Assembly (NCBI GenBank): GCA_963682175.1
Contig: OY821777.1
Span: forward strand, 17,752,001-17,816,000
Direction of reading: 5' to 3'
DNA: 64,000 bases
Source: Triglochin maritima
Lineage: Eukaryota > Streptophyta > Magnoliopsida > Alismatales > Juncaginaceae
The notes below the pieces were generated by a model, which worked only from the letters and a program-made list of their open reading frames with translations, did no database searches and was not told the DNA's origin. Numbering within the stretch: the first letter of the stretch is position 1; each line of letters opens with the position of its first letter. The position numbers and the translations under genes are program-made. Below, piece by piece: positions 23,420 through 35,053 of the stretch.

Positions 23420-25016
23420 TTGTACTCGCAAAAATATAGTCTCACATTATTCGAAATTAAATAGTAAACCAAAGTGCAATATGTAATATAATTGCGTTCA
23501 CTTGTCTAGGTTTACCAGAGATGGTGATCCAATCAAATTTTAAGTGGTATTAGAACAAGCAGTTTAATGATTTATCTATCTCGCTTGTCTGTTTCCACTT
23601 AACAACAATTGTTGGATTTAAGTCGTAGTAGATCAACCAAATTAATATTACATACTATTGAATTTAAAAAACTCAGTAAATCAACAAGTACACTTAAACG
23701 TAATTGATTTGATTCAAAATACATTAATTCTTGTGTAATATTAGCGATCTTTTCAATTTCTAGTTTTATGCTGATTTAAGCTAGTTAACTTGATTTGAGA
23801 TACATAAATCCTTAAGTTGGTTCACGTACTTTGCCTGATAAACCTATCATATAAAATGATGAACTCTTAACACTCCGTGCAGAAACGGTAGATAAGTCGA
23901 GGAGAGGGACAGCACCCTCGCCGCGGACCTCCCTCTTGGTGTAGTCAAGCCAGCCGTCGCCATCCGACCACCGCAAAGGCAGCGGTTCACCACCAAAAGC
24001 TCTACGAATTCGATTATGTGATATATACACGTTCTCTCTTCATTGGGTTTGGCTAATTGAGTTTTGTACGTGAGAAGTTTGTTTTGTGTGTCAATTAACA
24101 CCACCTGTGCTATTTTTACCTTCAAATTGTACGGATGGCAAATTCTCTCATGTATCTTCGCTAATAATAGATGGAGGAATTCAGCAGCGTTGCCCAAATT
24201 CAATCGAAGACCTCTTTGTCAACGTTAGCATATGAGATAGTGCAAAATTTGGTTCGTATAGTTGTTGATTTTGTATGATTTTTAATGTGATTTTGATAAG
24301 AAAAACCAAGACTGACAATTTTGCAAACAAAATCAAATCTTTAGAGATGAAATTTGATTTGGACATTATTCTTATACAACTACATAATCAGAAAAATGCC
24401 TGACGCAGCGTCACCTAACACATGTTGCTTATAAAGAAAGGTCATTTAAACAAAACCATCATAATGATAATGCAACAAGTTCACAAAACCATAAAGCTCG
24501 ATCGTAGTAGATTGTATTCGTTGCCTGGGATATCTTGCACATTTCTTCACCAGCTACCATGAGTTTCTTCTTCCACCAATCCTCCCTCAACCTCATTCCA
24601 TCGGCCTCTGCCTTTCCTTTTCATCAAATTTTCATGGATGGTTAACTAATGGCGTGCTAGGATAGTAATGAAAGGGATAAAAGAAAAGAAAGTGTGACAC
24701 TTCGTTTCTTTTCCTTTCTCTTCGTTCCGTTTCTCTTGCTTTGTTACACACAAGGGTATTATGTTAAACTGACAAAACTAACATTCTTTGTATAATTAGG
24801 GTGTTGTTTATCTATTAAAAACAATAATTTAGTCATATAAGTAGACAAGATACTTTTTCTCCGTTTCTTTCCAAGAGTGGATAGAAAGTTGAGAGACATT
24901 TCTATAGATTCTCGTCATTTCTTTTCCTCTATCTACTTGCATTCGTTATCCAAACAAAAGCAAACTCAACTTTCCTTTTTTTCGGTCTTTTCTTAAGTTA
25001 CCATCCAAGCGGTGCC
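23420..25016. other. Intergenic sequence with a possible gene fragment
   Basis: Mostly AT-rich. A GC-richer island at about 23880-24015 reads on the minus strand as AFGGEPLPLRWSDGDGWLDY, part of a 72-codon frame (24030-23812). It could be a decayed exon but has no recognisable domain. 24500-24640 and 24650-25016 hold nothing I can name. Confidence 0.35.
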
Positions 25017-25019
25017 ATA

Positions 25020-26110
25020 CACTAGTGCAGAAAAGTCCATATACGTCGGATATACAGGGGTAAAGACGTCGGATTTCGACGGTCCAAGTACCCGACGTAT
25101 ATTTCCCCGTCGTCTATTCCTTGTTGTATAGACGTCGGCTATATACGACCGACGTCTATACAGTGTATACACGTCGGCTATATACGACCGACGTCTATTA
25201 TATGTTAATTAACCAAAAAATACATTGGAACGTATATCGGGCATTCTGCACTCACATTAATAAAGCCCAAGTCGACCAAGTGCTCCAAGTGCCAATCTTT
25301 TGACAAATAACCCCGAATATCAAGCCCAACATGCCCAGGTGCCCCAAGTCGTTCGCGTTCAGAAGTAAAGGAGTGGTGGAGTACATCAACCACACCAACA
25401 AAAATAAATTCTCCGAAGTGGGACTAAACTATTACACCAAATAGACGTCAGATATATAGATTGACTGACGTCTATTCATGGGTTAATAGTATAAAAAAGG
25501 TTGCAACCATTTTAAGCCCAAGGTGCCCAAGTGCCCCAATTGCCAATCTTTTGACCATAAATATATATATGTATCTCACTTGCATTTTGTAGTGTGGTAC
25601 CAAACTACCATTTAGAAGTAAAGGAGTGGTGGAGTACTTCAACTCCACCAATAAAAATCTTTCTCCAATGTGGGACTAAACATGTCACTATACACACACA
25701 TGTGATAGTTACAATGATGTAACTATTTATAAATCCACATTATTCTTATACAAAATAATCCACATAAATTCTTACACGAAATAAATCACAAAAAAATTCG
25801 TTATTTCTTATACAAAATAAATTCCAAAATAATGAGTTAATTCTTACAAGAAATAAATCCCAAAAAATTGCGTTATTTTTTATACAAAATAAATCCACAT
25901 AAATTCTTATACGAAATAAATCCCAAAAAATAAACAAAAAATATTTTTTTCTTTCAGGAGGTATAGACGTCGGTTATACTAAAAAACCAACGTTTATACA
26001 AACCTATAGACGTCGGATGTCCAAACATCCGACGTCTATACCGATATACGTCAGGTGTTTTTATATCCGACGTCTATTTGGTGACGTCTATTGAGCATTC
26101 TGCACTAGTG
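25020..26110. mobile_element. Non-autonomous CACTA (En/Spm) transposon, 1.09 kb
   Basis: Terminal inverted repeats CACTAGTGCAGAA (25020) and TTCTGCACTAGTG (ending 26110), flanked by 3-bp duplications ATA (25017-25019 and 26111-26113), the CACTA hallmark. Subterminal repeats of GACGTCGG / CCGACGTCTATA lie at 25045-25200 and 25965-26095 in both orientations. The interior is AT-rich (TACAAAATAAATCC repeated in 25750-25930) with no transposase. Mobilisation would need transposase in trans. Confidence 0.9.
25060..25200. repeat. CACTA subterminal repeats (left)
   Basis: Units around AGACGTCGG and CCGACGTCTA, several in inverted pairs separated by a few bases (TATAGACGTCGGCTATATAC followed by GACCGACGTCTATA). 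Such subterminal repeats are transposase-binding sites in characterised CACTA elements. Confidence 0.8.
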
Positions 26111-26217
26111 ATAAGATGTTGAGAGGTCCATATGTTTGACTTTGTTTGAGAAAGATTTGACTTTGTTTGAAGAAGTTAAAAACAACCTGCAATTTTATAA
26201 AAGATTTGACTTTCTTT

Positions 26218-26791
26218 GACCTAGTGGTGTGATCTTGGCTCCTTGATTTGGACAATAGCCGCACTATTGTCGCAAAATAGCTCCAATGGATCTTTGATGG
26301 AATGGACCACGCCCAGCTCCTCAAGGAATTTCTTGATACCAACACTTTCTTTACTTGCTTCATGATTATGTGGTTGAGTCGGTGGTAGTTGATTGTTTGA
26401 AACTTCTCCAACTCACAACTCCACCGTTCATAGTGAAGACAAACTCTTATTGTGATCGCATATTGTCATAATTGGTTTGGAAACTTTCATCAGTGTAACT
26501 GTCTACACTTGGCTCCCTCGTACTCCCATACACACTAAACTTATCCTTTGTTCTATTAAGAAATCTTATGATATTCTTGACATTGGTTCAATGAGCGGGA
26601 CCTGCATGAGCTTGATAACAATTTGTCACACTTACAACAAACGAGACATCAGGTCGTGAGCGTACCATAGCATTCATGATGGAACCAATTACATAAGGAT
26701 ATGGTACATCCTTCATGATTTCAATGTCTTTACGTGATGTGGTACTCTAAGATTTTCTTAGTTTAACAACATGAGACAATGACACATTTCC
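26218..26791 (-). pseudogene. pol: Copia RT/RNase H fragment, badly decayed
   Basis: Minus-strand sequence parallels the RNase H part of the nested copia at 8520-9100: the plus-strand text around 26222 (GTGGTGTGATCTTGGCTCCTT) matches the 8526 region. The conserved order (AIGSIMYAM-like, then RNase H, then the FCDNSA-like site) can be followed through many indels. No frame longer than about 60 codons follows it. The 1.09-kb CACTA lies just left and a larger CACTA begins at 26792, so both probably landed in or beside this older copia remnant. Confidence 0.7.
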
Positions 26792-26799
26792 CACTAGTA

Positions 26800-27010
26800 C
26801 AGAAAGAGAATATACGTCGGATATTGGGGATATATACATCGGCTATACGGCTCCCCTGACCCGACGTCTATATTTGTGTCGTATATACCTAGACATTGGT
26901 TACTTAAACCTGACGTCTATACCTAAAGCATAGACGTCGGTCACCACAAACAACCGACGTCTATACCTAACGAATAGACGTCGGTTGTTTGGTACAACCG
27001 ACGTCTATAC
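26800..27010. repeat. CACTA subterminal repeats (second element)
   Basis: At least eight units of ACGTCGG or CCGACGTCTATA, in both orientations, including inverted pairs such as AGACGTCGGTCACC...CAACCGACGTCT. Confidence 0.8.
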
Positions 27011-27318
27011 CTTTACCCAATTAAAAAAACAAAGCAATTATAGATTCCTACAAAACAAACACATTCAACCTGCACAAGAAATTCATCCACATACACAAAT
27101 ACATACACACATTCATCCACAAATACAAATAATACATACACAATCACACAAACACTTGGCATTCATTCACAAAGATGTTTCCTTATATTAAAGATCACAT
27201 TGTATGTTGGTAATACAAGTAATCATGTTAAATAAATTTGTATGTTTAATTACAAAGAAAGTGTTATTGAAATAAGAACCTTTTAGTTCATTAACATGTT
27301 TCTCATAAAATAGCGAGC

Positions 27319-29665
27319 TCAACGGTCGCGAGTATCATCGAGCTCCTGTTGCGAGTAGGGATCACTATTCTTTTTGAAGACCTATAAAAATATTAATATA
27401 TAAACAATGAAACTATAATTATACATCTGAATAGCGATCTTTATTACCTCGGATAGGGATACATTTTGAGATGCATATTCAATGATTTCCTCCATGTATC
27501 TCATCAAGTAGTAACCACATTCCGTATTTCTAGTCTGCTTGCAGTACTAGGAAAATATAAATTCGCTAAATATATGTTTCATTACTTAACTTAATTAACA
27601 AAAATGGGAGAAAGAACTGACTCCCATTCCATACCACGTTACTGTTGGAGGATCGTATGGGTTATGGGTCCACAATTAAGGCTAATCACCTAATTCTCTA
27701 CTTGTTTAAACAATCAAAGATATGCAGTGGATTTTAAACTAAACAAGCAAGTAGGGAAGGAATATGCAAACCACAATCGACACGGGGGATTTTTATAGAG
27801 GTTTGGCACCCCACCCGGGTCCTAGTCCTCTCTTGCAAGCTCCGCTCGGATCACCGTGCTCCGCCCACGACTTCACTAACCACTCCCCGTTCCGGGCCGG
27901 GAGAGAACGCCTTTACAAGTCTTCAAGCTTGCGAACATTCCTCGTCGAGCTTGGATCCACCTCTCACAATCCGAGAGGATCACTTCAGGCTCTCACCGAA
28001 GTCTATACTCGTTGTCTTGGGCTTTCACCAAGACCCTTGCTTCTTGCACAACAATGAGTGGGACAACACTCTATAATTCTAGAGCACACTTGAGTAGAAA
28101 TAATGAATTGATCACTAAGTGTGGAAATTGGAGGCATGGAGTGTTTGGGATTCTCTCTAATGTTTGGGACAAGTTTGTAGTGGGAGAGTTGTGTTAAAAT
28201 GTGTTTTACAACTCTATTTATAAGCATTAGAGAGAATAGAGCCGTTGGGATTGATTGGGTGTGAGTTGATGTGTGATACACAAAATAGAAATCTGCAGGA
28301 CCCAATTCTGGATGAATTTGGTCAACCGGATCGGGCTGAACGGTCAACCGTTAGGCAGTTTTGAACTAAGTTCGGTCGACCGATTAAGCAACGGTCGACC
28401 GCCCAACGCTACGACTTAGGTACACTTAAGTGATCGGTCGAACACCTAAACGGAAACAGTTGACCGATTTGTACCAGGCACTTTGGGGTTGACAAACAGT
28501 GATGTATTCGGTCGACCAAAAAAGGTCTAGCGGTCGACCGTTTTTCAACAGGAGATTTGGGTTTGTCAAGAGATGGACAAACGATCGACCGATCATGGTC
28601 CTCGGTCGACCGATACATGAAACATATTTGGGGTATAATTGGTTTAATATGAATACGACCGTTGGGTATATACGACAAAAGTAACGGTCGGGAAAATAAG
28701 TGCAGACGGTCGACCGAAAGGCAAAACACGGTCGACCGAAACTAGACAGTGAAACACAAACAGGATACTTGATCATTCGATCGACCGAACGCCATGTTGC
28801 GGTCGACCGAATGTGGGCAGACAGTTAGGGTTCAGGTTTGGTGTTTTCCAGTCTAAGTTTGGGTGATCTATTGAAGTCCAAATTATGTGAAATTTCGTGT
28901 GTGACTTCTATAAGGAACCTAGTGTGTGTTTAAGTTGATTTTAGCTCAAGTATGCTCAATTTACACATGTTCCTAAGACTCAAAGAAAATACATAATACA
29001 TGTCTTCAAATGAGCTTGATTACATGTCTTGGCTTGATTTTCCTTTCTTCATTGAGTCTTGATCACCTGTAGAGGTTAGCACAAAGCAATATATATGCAA
29101 TGCAATATGTGTGCTACTCTACATGATCATAATTAAGATTAGGTTAAATAAATCATCAAAACATAGATTAAAGCCAAAAAGCCAACAGTTACTTCAGCTT
29201 TTGGGGTTGTTCTCCTACCACCTAACACGTTGTAAACATTCATTGTCCTGAGTAGCACAAGTTATTCAACATGAATTTGGTAATACTAATAAAAATACAC
29301 AGATTACAAATACGATGATTAAAATGAACTTACATTAAAAAAGTTTCTTCATGGATTCTCTTGGTTTAATCGACCCCAAAGGATCGAACCAATATGCCCA
29401 ATTAGTCTCGGGGCATAGAACGATAATCATCCATTGAGAGTTGTTTATATATATAATTAAAAGTTTATTACAAAATAAAATTCCACTTACTTTGAATTAA
29501 TAAATTTACCTCTCATGATAATGGAGGAGATAATATATTTTGCTTTGTTCTTTCATGAGAGTCGAAAGCTGACCCGATTTATCGTCATTCACGGATGTAT
29601 AGGTAGATGGACTGGCAAATCCAGATAGTTGATCGTCAGAAAAGACAGTCCTTCTAGCGTCATAA
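27319..29665 (-). pseudogene. Ulp1/C48-like cysteine peptidase gene of CACTA, multi-exon, interrupted
   Basis: Exon-like blocks with canonical splice sites on the minus strand: about 29665-29518 (ends KEQSKIYYLLHYHER), 29440-29334 (QWMIIVLCPETNWAYWFDPL), 29247-29188 continuing at 27642-27619 (MNVYNVLGGRRTTPKAEV), 27546-27448 (TRNTECGYYLMRYMEEIIEY) and 27381-27319 (DPYSQQELDDTRDR then TGA). ECGYYLMRYM matches the catalytic-Cys block of C48 peptidases, and the Asp of WFDPL fits the triad. The expected His before Trp is Gln (QWMI). Ulp1 enzymes remove SUMO from proteins, but the role of the transposon versions is not established. A solo LTR splits the third exon with a GTTAC duplication, and a stop follows KKLF near 29333. 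Probably non-functional. Confidence 0.78.
27643..29187 (-). repeat. Solo LTR of the gag-only Sirevirus family
   Basis: Reverse complement of the LTR at 4072-5569: on plus it begins TGTTGGAGGATCG and ends AAAAAGCCAACA. It is flanked by perfect 5-bp duplications GTTAC (27638-27642 and 29188-29192), so it is a solo LTR left by LTR-LTR recombination after insertion. It holds the same palindrome cluster (about 28320-28806) and a minus-strand TATA (GCTTATAAATAG on minus, near 28214). Confidence 0.93.
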
Positions 29666-29754
29666 AGGTGTTTATAAGAGTAAAAATTACATTATGTTAT
29701 TATTAGGATAAAATTATTTGAAGCATTTCATCTTATATAAAACAAAACGCTTAC

Positions 29755-30610
29755 TTCACTTGCATGTCGATAATCATTATGCACGCCGGTGTCATGTTTT
29801 TGGAATCCTCCTTACCCACAAACAAACGTTTAAGCCTTGGTATTATCAAAAGATATCACAAAACTTTAGCAGGAGGTCCTTTGATTTTCAACTCATCGTC
29901 ATCTACATTGTGGTTCGATCCACTGCGTCTCATTTTGTATCATGAAACATTACACCTGAGACAAGAATGTAAGTTTTCAAACTCACCCCTATACAATATA
30001 CAATCGTGTAGACATGCATGTATCTTCCAATATCCCATTCCCATATGACACAACACTTTCTTAGAATCATAAGTTCTATCTGGTAGTTCATTATGCTCTG
30101 GAAGTATCTCTTTCAATAACTTCAACAGTGATGTGAAACTGACATTTGTCCAACCATTTTCTGCTTTTCAATTGTACAACTTCAACACCGCTGACAATAT
30201 AGTAAATTTGGTGCAACCCTTATACAACGATTTCTCAATGTCACTCAACAAACTACCAAGTAAATCGGGGTTTGATGAAAACTTTTCAGCTAGATCCTGA
30301 ACTATTTCCTCTAACTGATCTCCCGTACTAACATTGTCCCTGTCATTCTTGGAACAACTAAATGATTCATTTTCGTCGTGCCCTATCTACCATCTGTAAC
30401 TTGGGTCGAAACCTTTCTCAAACAAATGATATTTTATTTTCCTAAAAGTCAGTACTGACATATTATGACACTTACTGCATGGACACTACGCCATGTCTCT
30501 ATCATTCGTATTCTTTGAATGATTTTTAGCAACCTCTAATAATATATTCACTCTATTCTCATACTCATAACTCAATCAGTTTGAAAGAATCCACTCTCGA
30601 TCTATTCAAT
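29755..30610 (-). pseudogene. CACTA TNP2-type transposase, N-terminal part
   Basis: Read on the minus strand from about 30610. First comes a transposase-associated segment (EYENRVNILLEVAKNHSK, then CPCSKCHNMSVLTFRKIKYH). Next is LYKGCTKFTILSAVLKLYN, then the strongest block in 30125-29940 (LLKEILPEHNELPDRTYDSK and MGYWKIHACLHDCILYR). Last is IIPRLKRLFVGKEDSKNM near 29830. These follow the order of plant TNP2 proteins, which cut and join CACTA ends. In-frame stops (one before CPCSKC, one after KAKV-like sequence near 29880) and frameshifts disable it. The central and C-terminal catalytic domain is missing: the sequence passes within about 100 bp into the peptidase gene. Confidence 0.82.
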
Positions 30611-31199
30611 CTAAACATTAAGAAAAATGATAGTTATTATTGAAGACAATAAATAAAATTTCAATTTAAAAGAATGTGTTTGTAAATGAGAAGATTAGGA
30701 GACATGAAGATAAAAAAGAATGCCTCAGGAGAGAGGATATGGAGTTCTTAATCTAGCATAGGAATAAGGAGGATTAGAAACCTAACTAAGCAATCAAGGT
30801 CAAAGCAAGCCTAAAGTCCACTATAGTAGACCTGTCAAAATCAGACACGACATGATAACACGACACGGACACGACATGATAATTTAGTGTATGGGTACAG
30901 GAACCTAGACACGAATACACGATAAGCATACACGACACAATACACGAACTCTTATCGGGTCGAATTCGGGTATGAGGGTCTATACACGAAATACACGATA
31001 CCATACACGATAATGATATCGTGTTTATCAGGTATACACGATACACGAGAGACACGATATACACGGTAGAACCTGATCTGAATAACCTAAACCAACTAAC
31101 TCGAAATCCATACCCAATTACCCCCACCCGAACACGTTCCCCACAGGCCCCCACACAAAACTCACTTGTCACTCCTCACCCCTAACCCTAACCTGTTCC

Positions 31200-31485
31200 A
31201 CTCCCCACCGAGCCCCTCATCTCGCCGCCACTCCCCACCCAACTCCTTCTCTCTCCACCGCTCCCCACACCGAGCCCCTCATCTCGCCGCCACTCCCCAT
31301 CCAGGTCGTCTTCACGCCACCACTCCCCATACAGCTCGTCCTTTCGCCACGACTCCCCACCCAGCCTTTCATCTTGCCGTCACTCCCCACCCAGTTCCTC
31401 CTCTCGCCACCACTCCCACCGTAGCCCCTCGGGTCCCCACCCCAGGCCCTCCTCTCGCCGCTACTCCCCACCCCAGCCCAACCTC
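31200..31485. repeat. GC-rich minisatellite inside the hAT element
   Basis: Approximate 28-31-bp units around CGCCACCACTCCCCACCCAG with variable spacer (for example ctcatctCGCCGCCACTCC), about nine copies. It produces Pro/Ser/Thr-rich and Gly/Ser-rich ORFs on opposite strands that are not supported as genes. Confidence 0.75.
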
Positions 31486-31499
31486 TCCTGTCGCCCGAT

Positions 31500-32570
31500 C
31501 TGTTGAAGCACGACAAAGAAGCAAGCTTCTTCTCGCCAGATCTATTTACGTGAGTACTCTTTCTTCAATCTTGGATTCATTTATTTGCTTTGGATATGCT
31601 TTAGGTGTTTGAGTCTTTTGCCTCTTTATTATTATGTTTTATGTAGAATCAAAGTAAACTAATTTGGTTCTTGTAATTAGCAATTGATTGTTGTTCTTGA
31701 GTTGATATCGAAGTAGCATAGGATATTTGCTAAATTAATAATTGGAATGTTATGTTTGTAAATTCTTATCCCTCGGTTAATCTGAATGTCACTGGCTTGT
31801 GCAGGTTGAACAAAAATCTTCATGCAATGAAAGTCAAGGAAAGGTAACAAAAACAACCTACAACATAAGTCTCTGATTTAAGATAGAAGTTTGGATTTGG
31901 TGGGTGTCCTTGCCTTTTGTTTGAGTTTAAGAGTTTTGTTGTTGTTGTTGAGAGCAGTTTTTTTTTTGTTGCTTTAAACAAGATATTATTCATGTGTGGA
32001 AGTTTTGAATTTGGCTTTGATTGTTGTGCAAGAACTTTGTTTGGTTTTGTGGTCAGTGCGTTTTGCATGAACAAAATCTGGAATTTATGGTAGTCTACGT
32101 TTTTTAAGTTTTTCTAATAGAAAAGAGTGTTTATGGAAGAAACCACATAGCATACGAAATCTGTGAGTCATGAAAAAATATATGTTTTCTTGTGAACAAT
32201 ATATATTCAGTGTTTGTCACTGATAACAAGCAGTAAATTTTTTGTCCTTTGGAATTTCTAGATCAATTTATTCCATGAAACTTGCAGATGTGCGTCTTCT
32301 TGTGCGTGTGAGGTAACAACACCACATGGATGAACACGACGATGTTAGTGACGTGCATCAGGAAAGGTAGAACAAAAATCTTCATGCAATGAAAGTCAAG
32401 GAAAGGTAACAAAAACAACCCGCAACATAAGTCTCTTAGACAATTTTGATCTTGATTTTGCAGATACTGAGGAAAAACTGGAACAACATCGCTGGTGTAA
32501 AATGTCTGTTGTTGCAGAGACTAGCTCGGGGCAAGAAACATCAACGCTATTTGAGTAATTATTATGAAAT
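31500..32570 (+). other. Exon-like segments in the hAT interior
   Basis: A possible transcript: a donor TTTAC|GTGAGTA near 31550; an acceptor TTGTGCAG before 31804; a short block ATGCAATGAAAGTCAAGGAA then a GTAACAAA donor; and an acceptor TTTTGCAG near 32463 followed by a 31-codon frame (EEKLEQHRWCKMSVVAETSS and on to TAA at about 32558). A 70-bp segment containing the short block is duplicated at 31804-31875 and 32365-32436. No known protein is recognised. This may be a captured host gene fragment or an element transcript. Confidence 0.35.
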
Positions 32571-33505
32571 TCATCTTTTTGTTTCAGTTGCAACTTGCAA
32601 AAAATGTACGAGGATGGGACATTTCAGTTCTCTACTGCTATAGTAGCATTCCTTTAAATATTACTTTCCTAATTAGTGATTCAAATTTACACTGCTTTAC
32701 AGATGTGTGAGATTCACACAACAGCTAGAGCTCTTTGCTCCCCAAGCTATTTCTGTGCAATCTCATGTTCAAACTCTTCTTCTAACTCTCTTCTAGACAG
32801 GTATCTATGAAACTAGTAAAATCTCCACTTCTGCTTCATCATGTAACATTTTTTTCATATTTGTTGCAGCCAACTCTTAGGCATCTTGCTGTTTCCACTA
32901 GTAACCTATGAAGCTACTTACGATATGGAAGAAATGAAGAAACAAAGTTGGAAGTAGAAGGAGTTGGAAGGAAAATGAACTTGGAAGTCTTGAACTATTT
33001 TGTTTTTTTGCGTATATTATTAGACCATTATTTGTTGTGAAACTATTTATTTGAAGCTTTGAACTAGAGTAAACTATTATTATACTATAATATTCTTGTA
33101 TTTGTTTGGTTTATTTGGTATTTTCCAGAAATTCTACCGTTCTGTGTTTATCGTGTCTTTATCGTGTCTATTATTGTATACAGGTATCATCATGGTTATT
33201 CATGTATACATATATTATCGTGTATGTAGGTTATCGTGTTTGTAGTTAGTTATCGTGTATACAGGTACTATCCGTGTCCATTCGGGTATTGTCGTGTATC
33301 GTGTTACACGACCCGATATTAATTCGTGTACAAATCGTGTCGTGTTCATGTATACACGACAATAACCGTGTCGTGTCCGTGTCCTGGTTCGTGTACACGA
33401 TTTCTTATCGTGTCGGGTTTGTATATACCCAATACCTGTTAACATCTGACCATACACGACACGATAAGACACGTACACGACCTGATTGACAGGCCTACAC
33501 TATAG

Positions 33506-35053
33506 GTCCTAACTTATTCTATGAATCATCTTTAATTCTTATTCTTAAATCTTTGAATGCTTTCTAATTCTTAAACACTAGACGATGCCTAACTTCGTGG
33601 TCCCACCAAGGACCACTGGCCTGTAGGAAATCAACAACCTGGAGGTTCCTAAAATCTCAAGGAGACTAGATAGGCATGTTCAGACCATAATGGTCTTAAA
33701 CAGTTTACTCTCCTTAATGCGTCCGAAAATCTTACGTGCTAACGTCTAAATTGATTTTATTCAGGCTCTTTTATTATGTAGGTTTTGGGCTAAGTAATGG
33801 TGATGAAATCCCCCACCTCATCTCCTATAGGTGATTGCCCCTAGGTGTTTTTCATACCTTAAATCTAACAAACAATACACCAAACAAACACTCACCTCAC
33901 ACTTGTTCCAATGCAAGTCCCACTAACTAATGTGTGCTTTCTAATGAATGATAAGTGAATGAGATTACGTAACTTACACCAACAATCTACAACAGAAATC
34001 ATAAAATAAAAAATAAATACGATGAATGGAAACCCCTATATGATGAATAACTTAGCAAATATTGTCTAATCTTTTGTTATAGGTTATTAAAGGCCAAGTT
34101 GCTTAAGGGAGTCGATGAGTTATTATCATAACACCAACATATTTACATACAATATGTAAATAATATTGAAAATTCAAAGAAGCAAGGCAATAAACATTTA
34201 AAATATTAAAAGCAAGTATTAAAAATAATTACTTGAATTATAATTTTAAGAAGGAAAATATGTTATACATAAAATATCATGTCATTAATAACAATTGAGA
34301 TTAATTTTTTTTTTGAAATTTTGGCAGAATCTCCCCTAAAAATTTACAATGTAAAAATATTCGAATCTTGTCAAGAAAAATATATAATATTCTCCACTAC
34401 ATCACATTAACATTACAAACATCAAACATTGATGTCATGTATCCTAATTTCCACTATATCACATAGAATATTTCGTTACTAAAAAAAGCTCCAACAATTT
34501 TTGAGTTCAACCAAAGCATAACACAAAATTAACTATATTGTGGTCAATCGGTTAGTCGGTTCACTAAGTTTGATTGAATTGAAGTTGAAAATGATTTCTG
34601 CTCCTTTTCCTTTCTATTACACGTGATGAGTCAATGTTTTCCACCCACCCAACTACCTACACTATGGGGGCAGAAGAAAAAGAGAGAAAAAAAAAGGTTC
34701 ACTAATTCTTTTGAAGAAGTGAATATGACGGTATCAGAAGAATGAAGGGGTTATATATGTAAAACAACTCCTACATGAATATCTTTCAAAATGAATTTGG
34801 ATGATACAATCCAGGTCAACTTAGATTTTGATCTTTAATATTAATTCTAGATGTTATTATTATTTTGTGCTCTGCAGAACTACTACACTCATCAAACCCA
34901 TCACTAATTAAATCTGCAAGCTTGCTCAGTTGGTATGTTATATAACTTACATGATGATAGATTCAAAACAACAAACATATATAAAACATGACATTAATGG
35001 GCTTTTGACAAGAACACTGTGAACAACTAACTATATATGTACGCACACATACA
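33506..35053. other. Intergenic sequence, no supported feature
   Basis: AT-rich, no coding frame. It may include diverged TE sequence (flank of the CACTA element on the far side of the hAT). I cannot name any part of it. Confidence 0.4.

Larger units (their letters stand above)
26792..30610 (-). mobile_element. CACTA transposon remnant with transposase and Ulp1/C48-like gene
   Basis: The left terminus is CACTAGTACAGAAAGAGAATA at 26792, followed by subterminal GACGTCGGT/ACCGACGTC repeats to about 27010, like the element at 25020. Genes run on the minus strand: TNP2-type transposase pieces (30610-29755), then a peptidase gene (29665-27319). A solo LTR (27643-29187) is inserted inside. The right terminus was not found before the hAT at 30827, so the element is truncated or its end has decayed. 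Confidence 0.8.
30827..33497 (+). mobile_element. hAT-superfamily transposon, non-autonomous, 2.67 kb
   Basis: Imperfect terminal inverted repeats TAGACCTGTCAAAATCAG (30827) and, at the other end, TAGGCCTGTCAATCAGG on the minus strand (33497). They are flanked by a perfect 8-bp duplication CACTATAG (30819-30826 and 33498-33505), diagnostic of hAT. Subterminal zones (30845-31075 and 33135-33485) are filled with ACACGATA/TATCGTGT-type repeats. No hAT transposase is seen. The middle has a minisatellite and exon-like segments. Confidence 0.92.

Noticed and set aside
31184..31198. CCCTAACCCTAAC, telomere-like
   Set aside because: Only two units and not the plant CCCTAAA repeat.
31166..31612. 148-codon Pro/Thr/Ser-rich ORF and its antisense Gly-rich ORF
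   Set aside because: Both arise from the GC-rich minisatellite in the hAT element.
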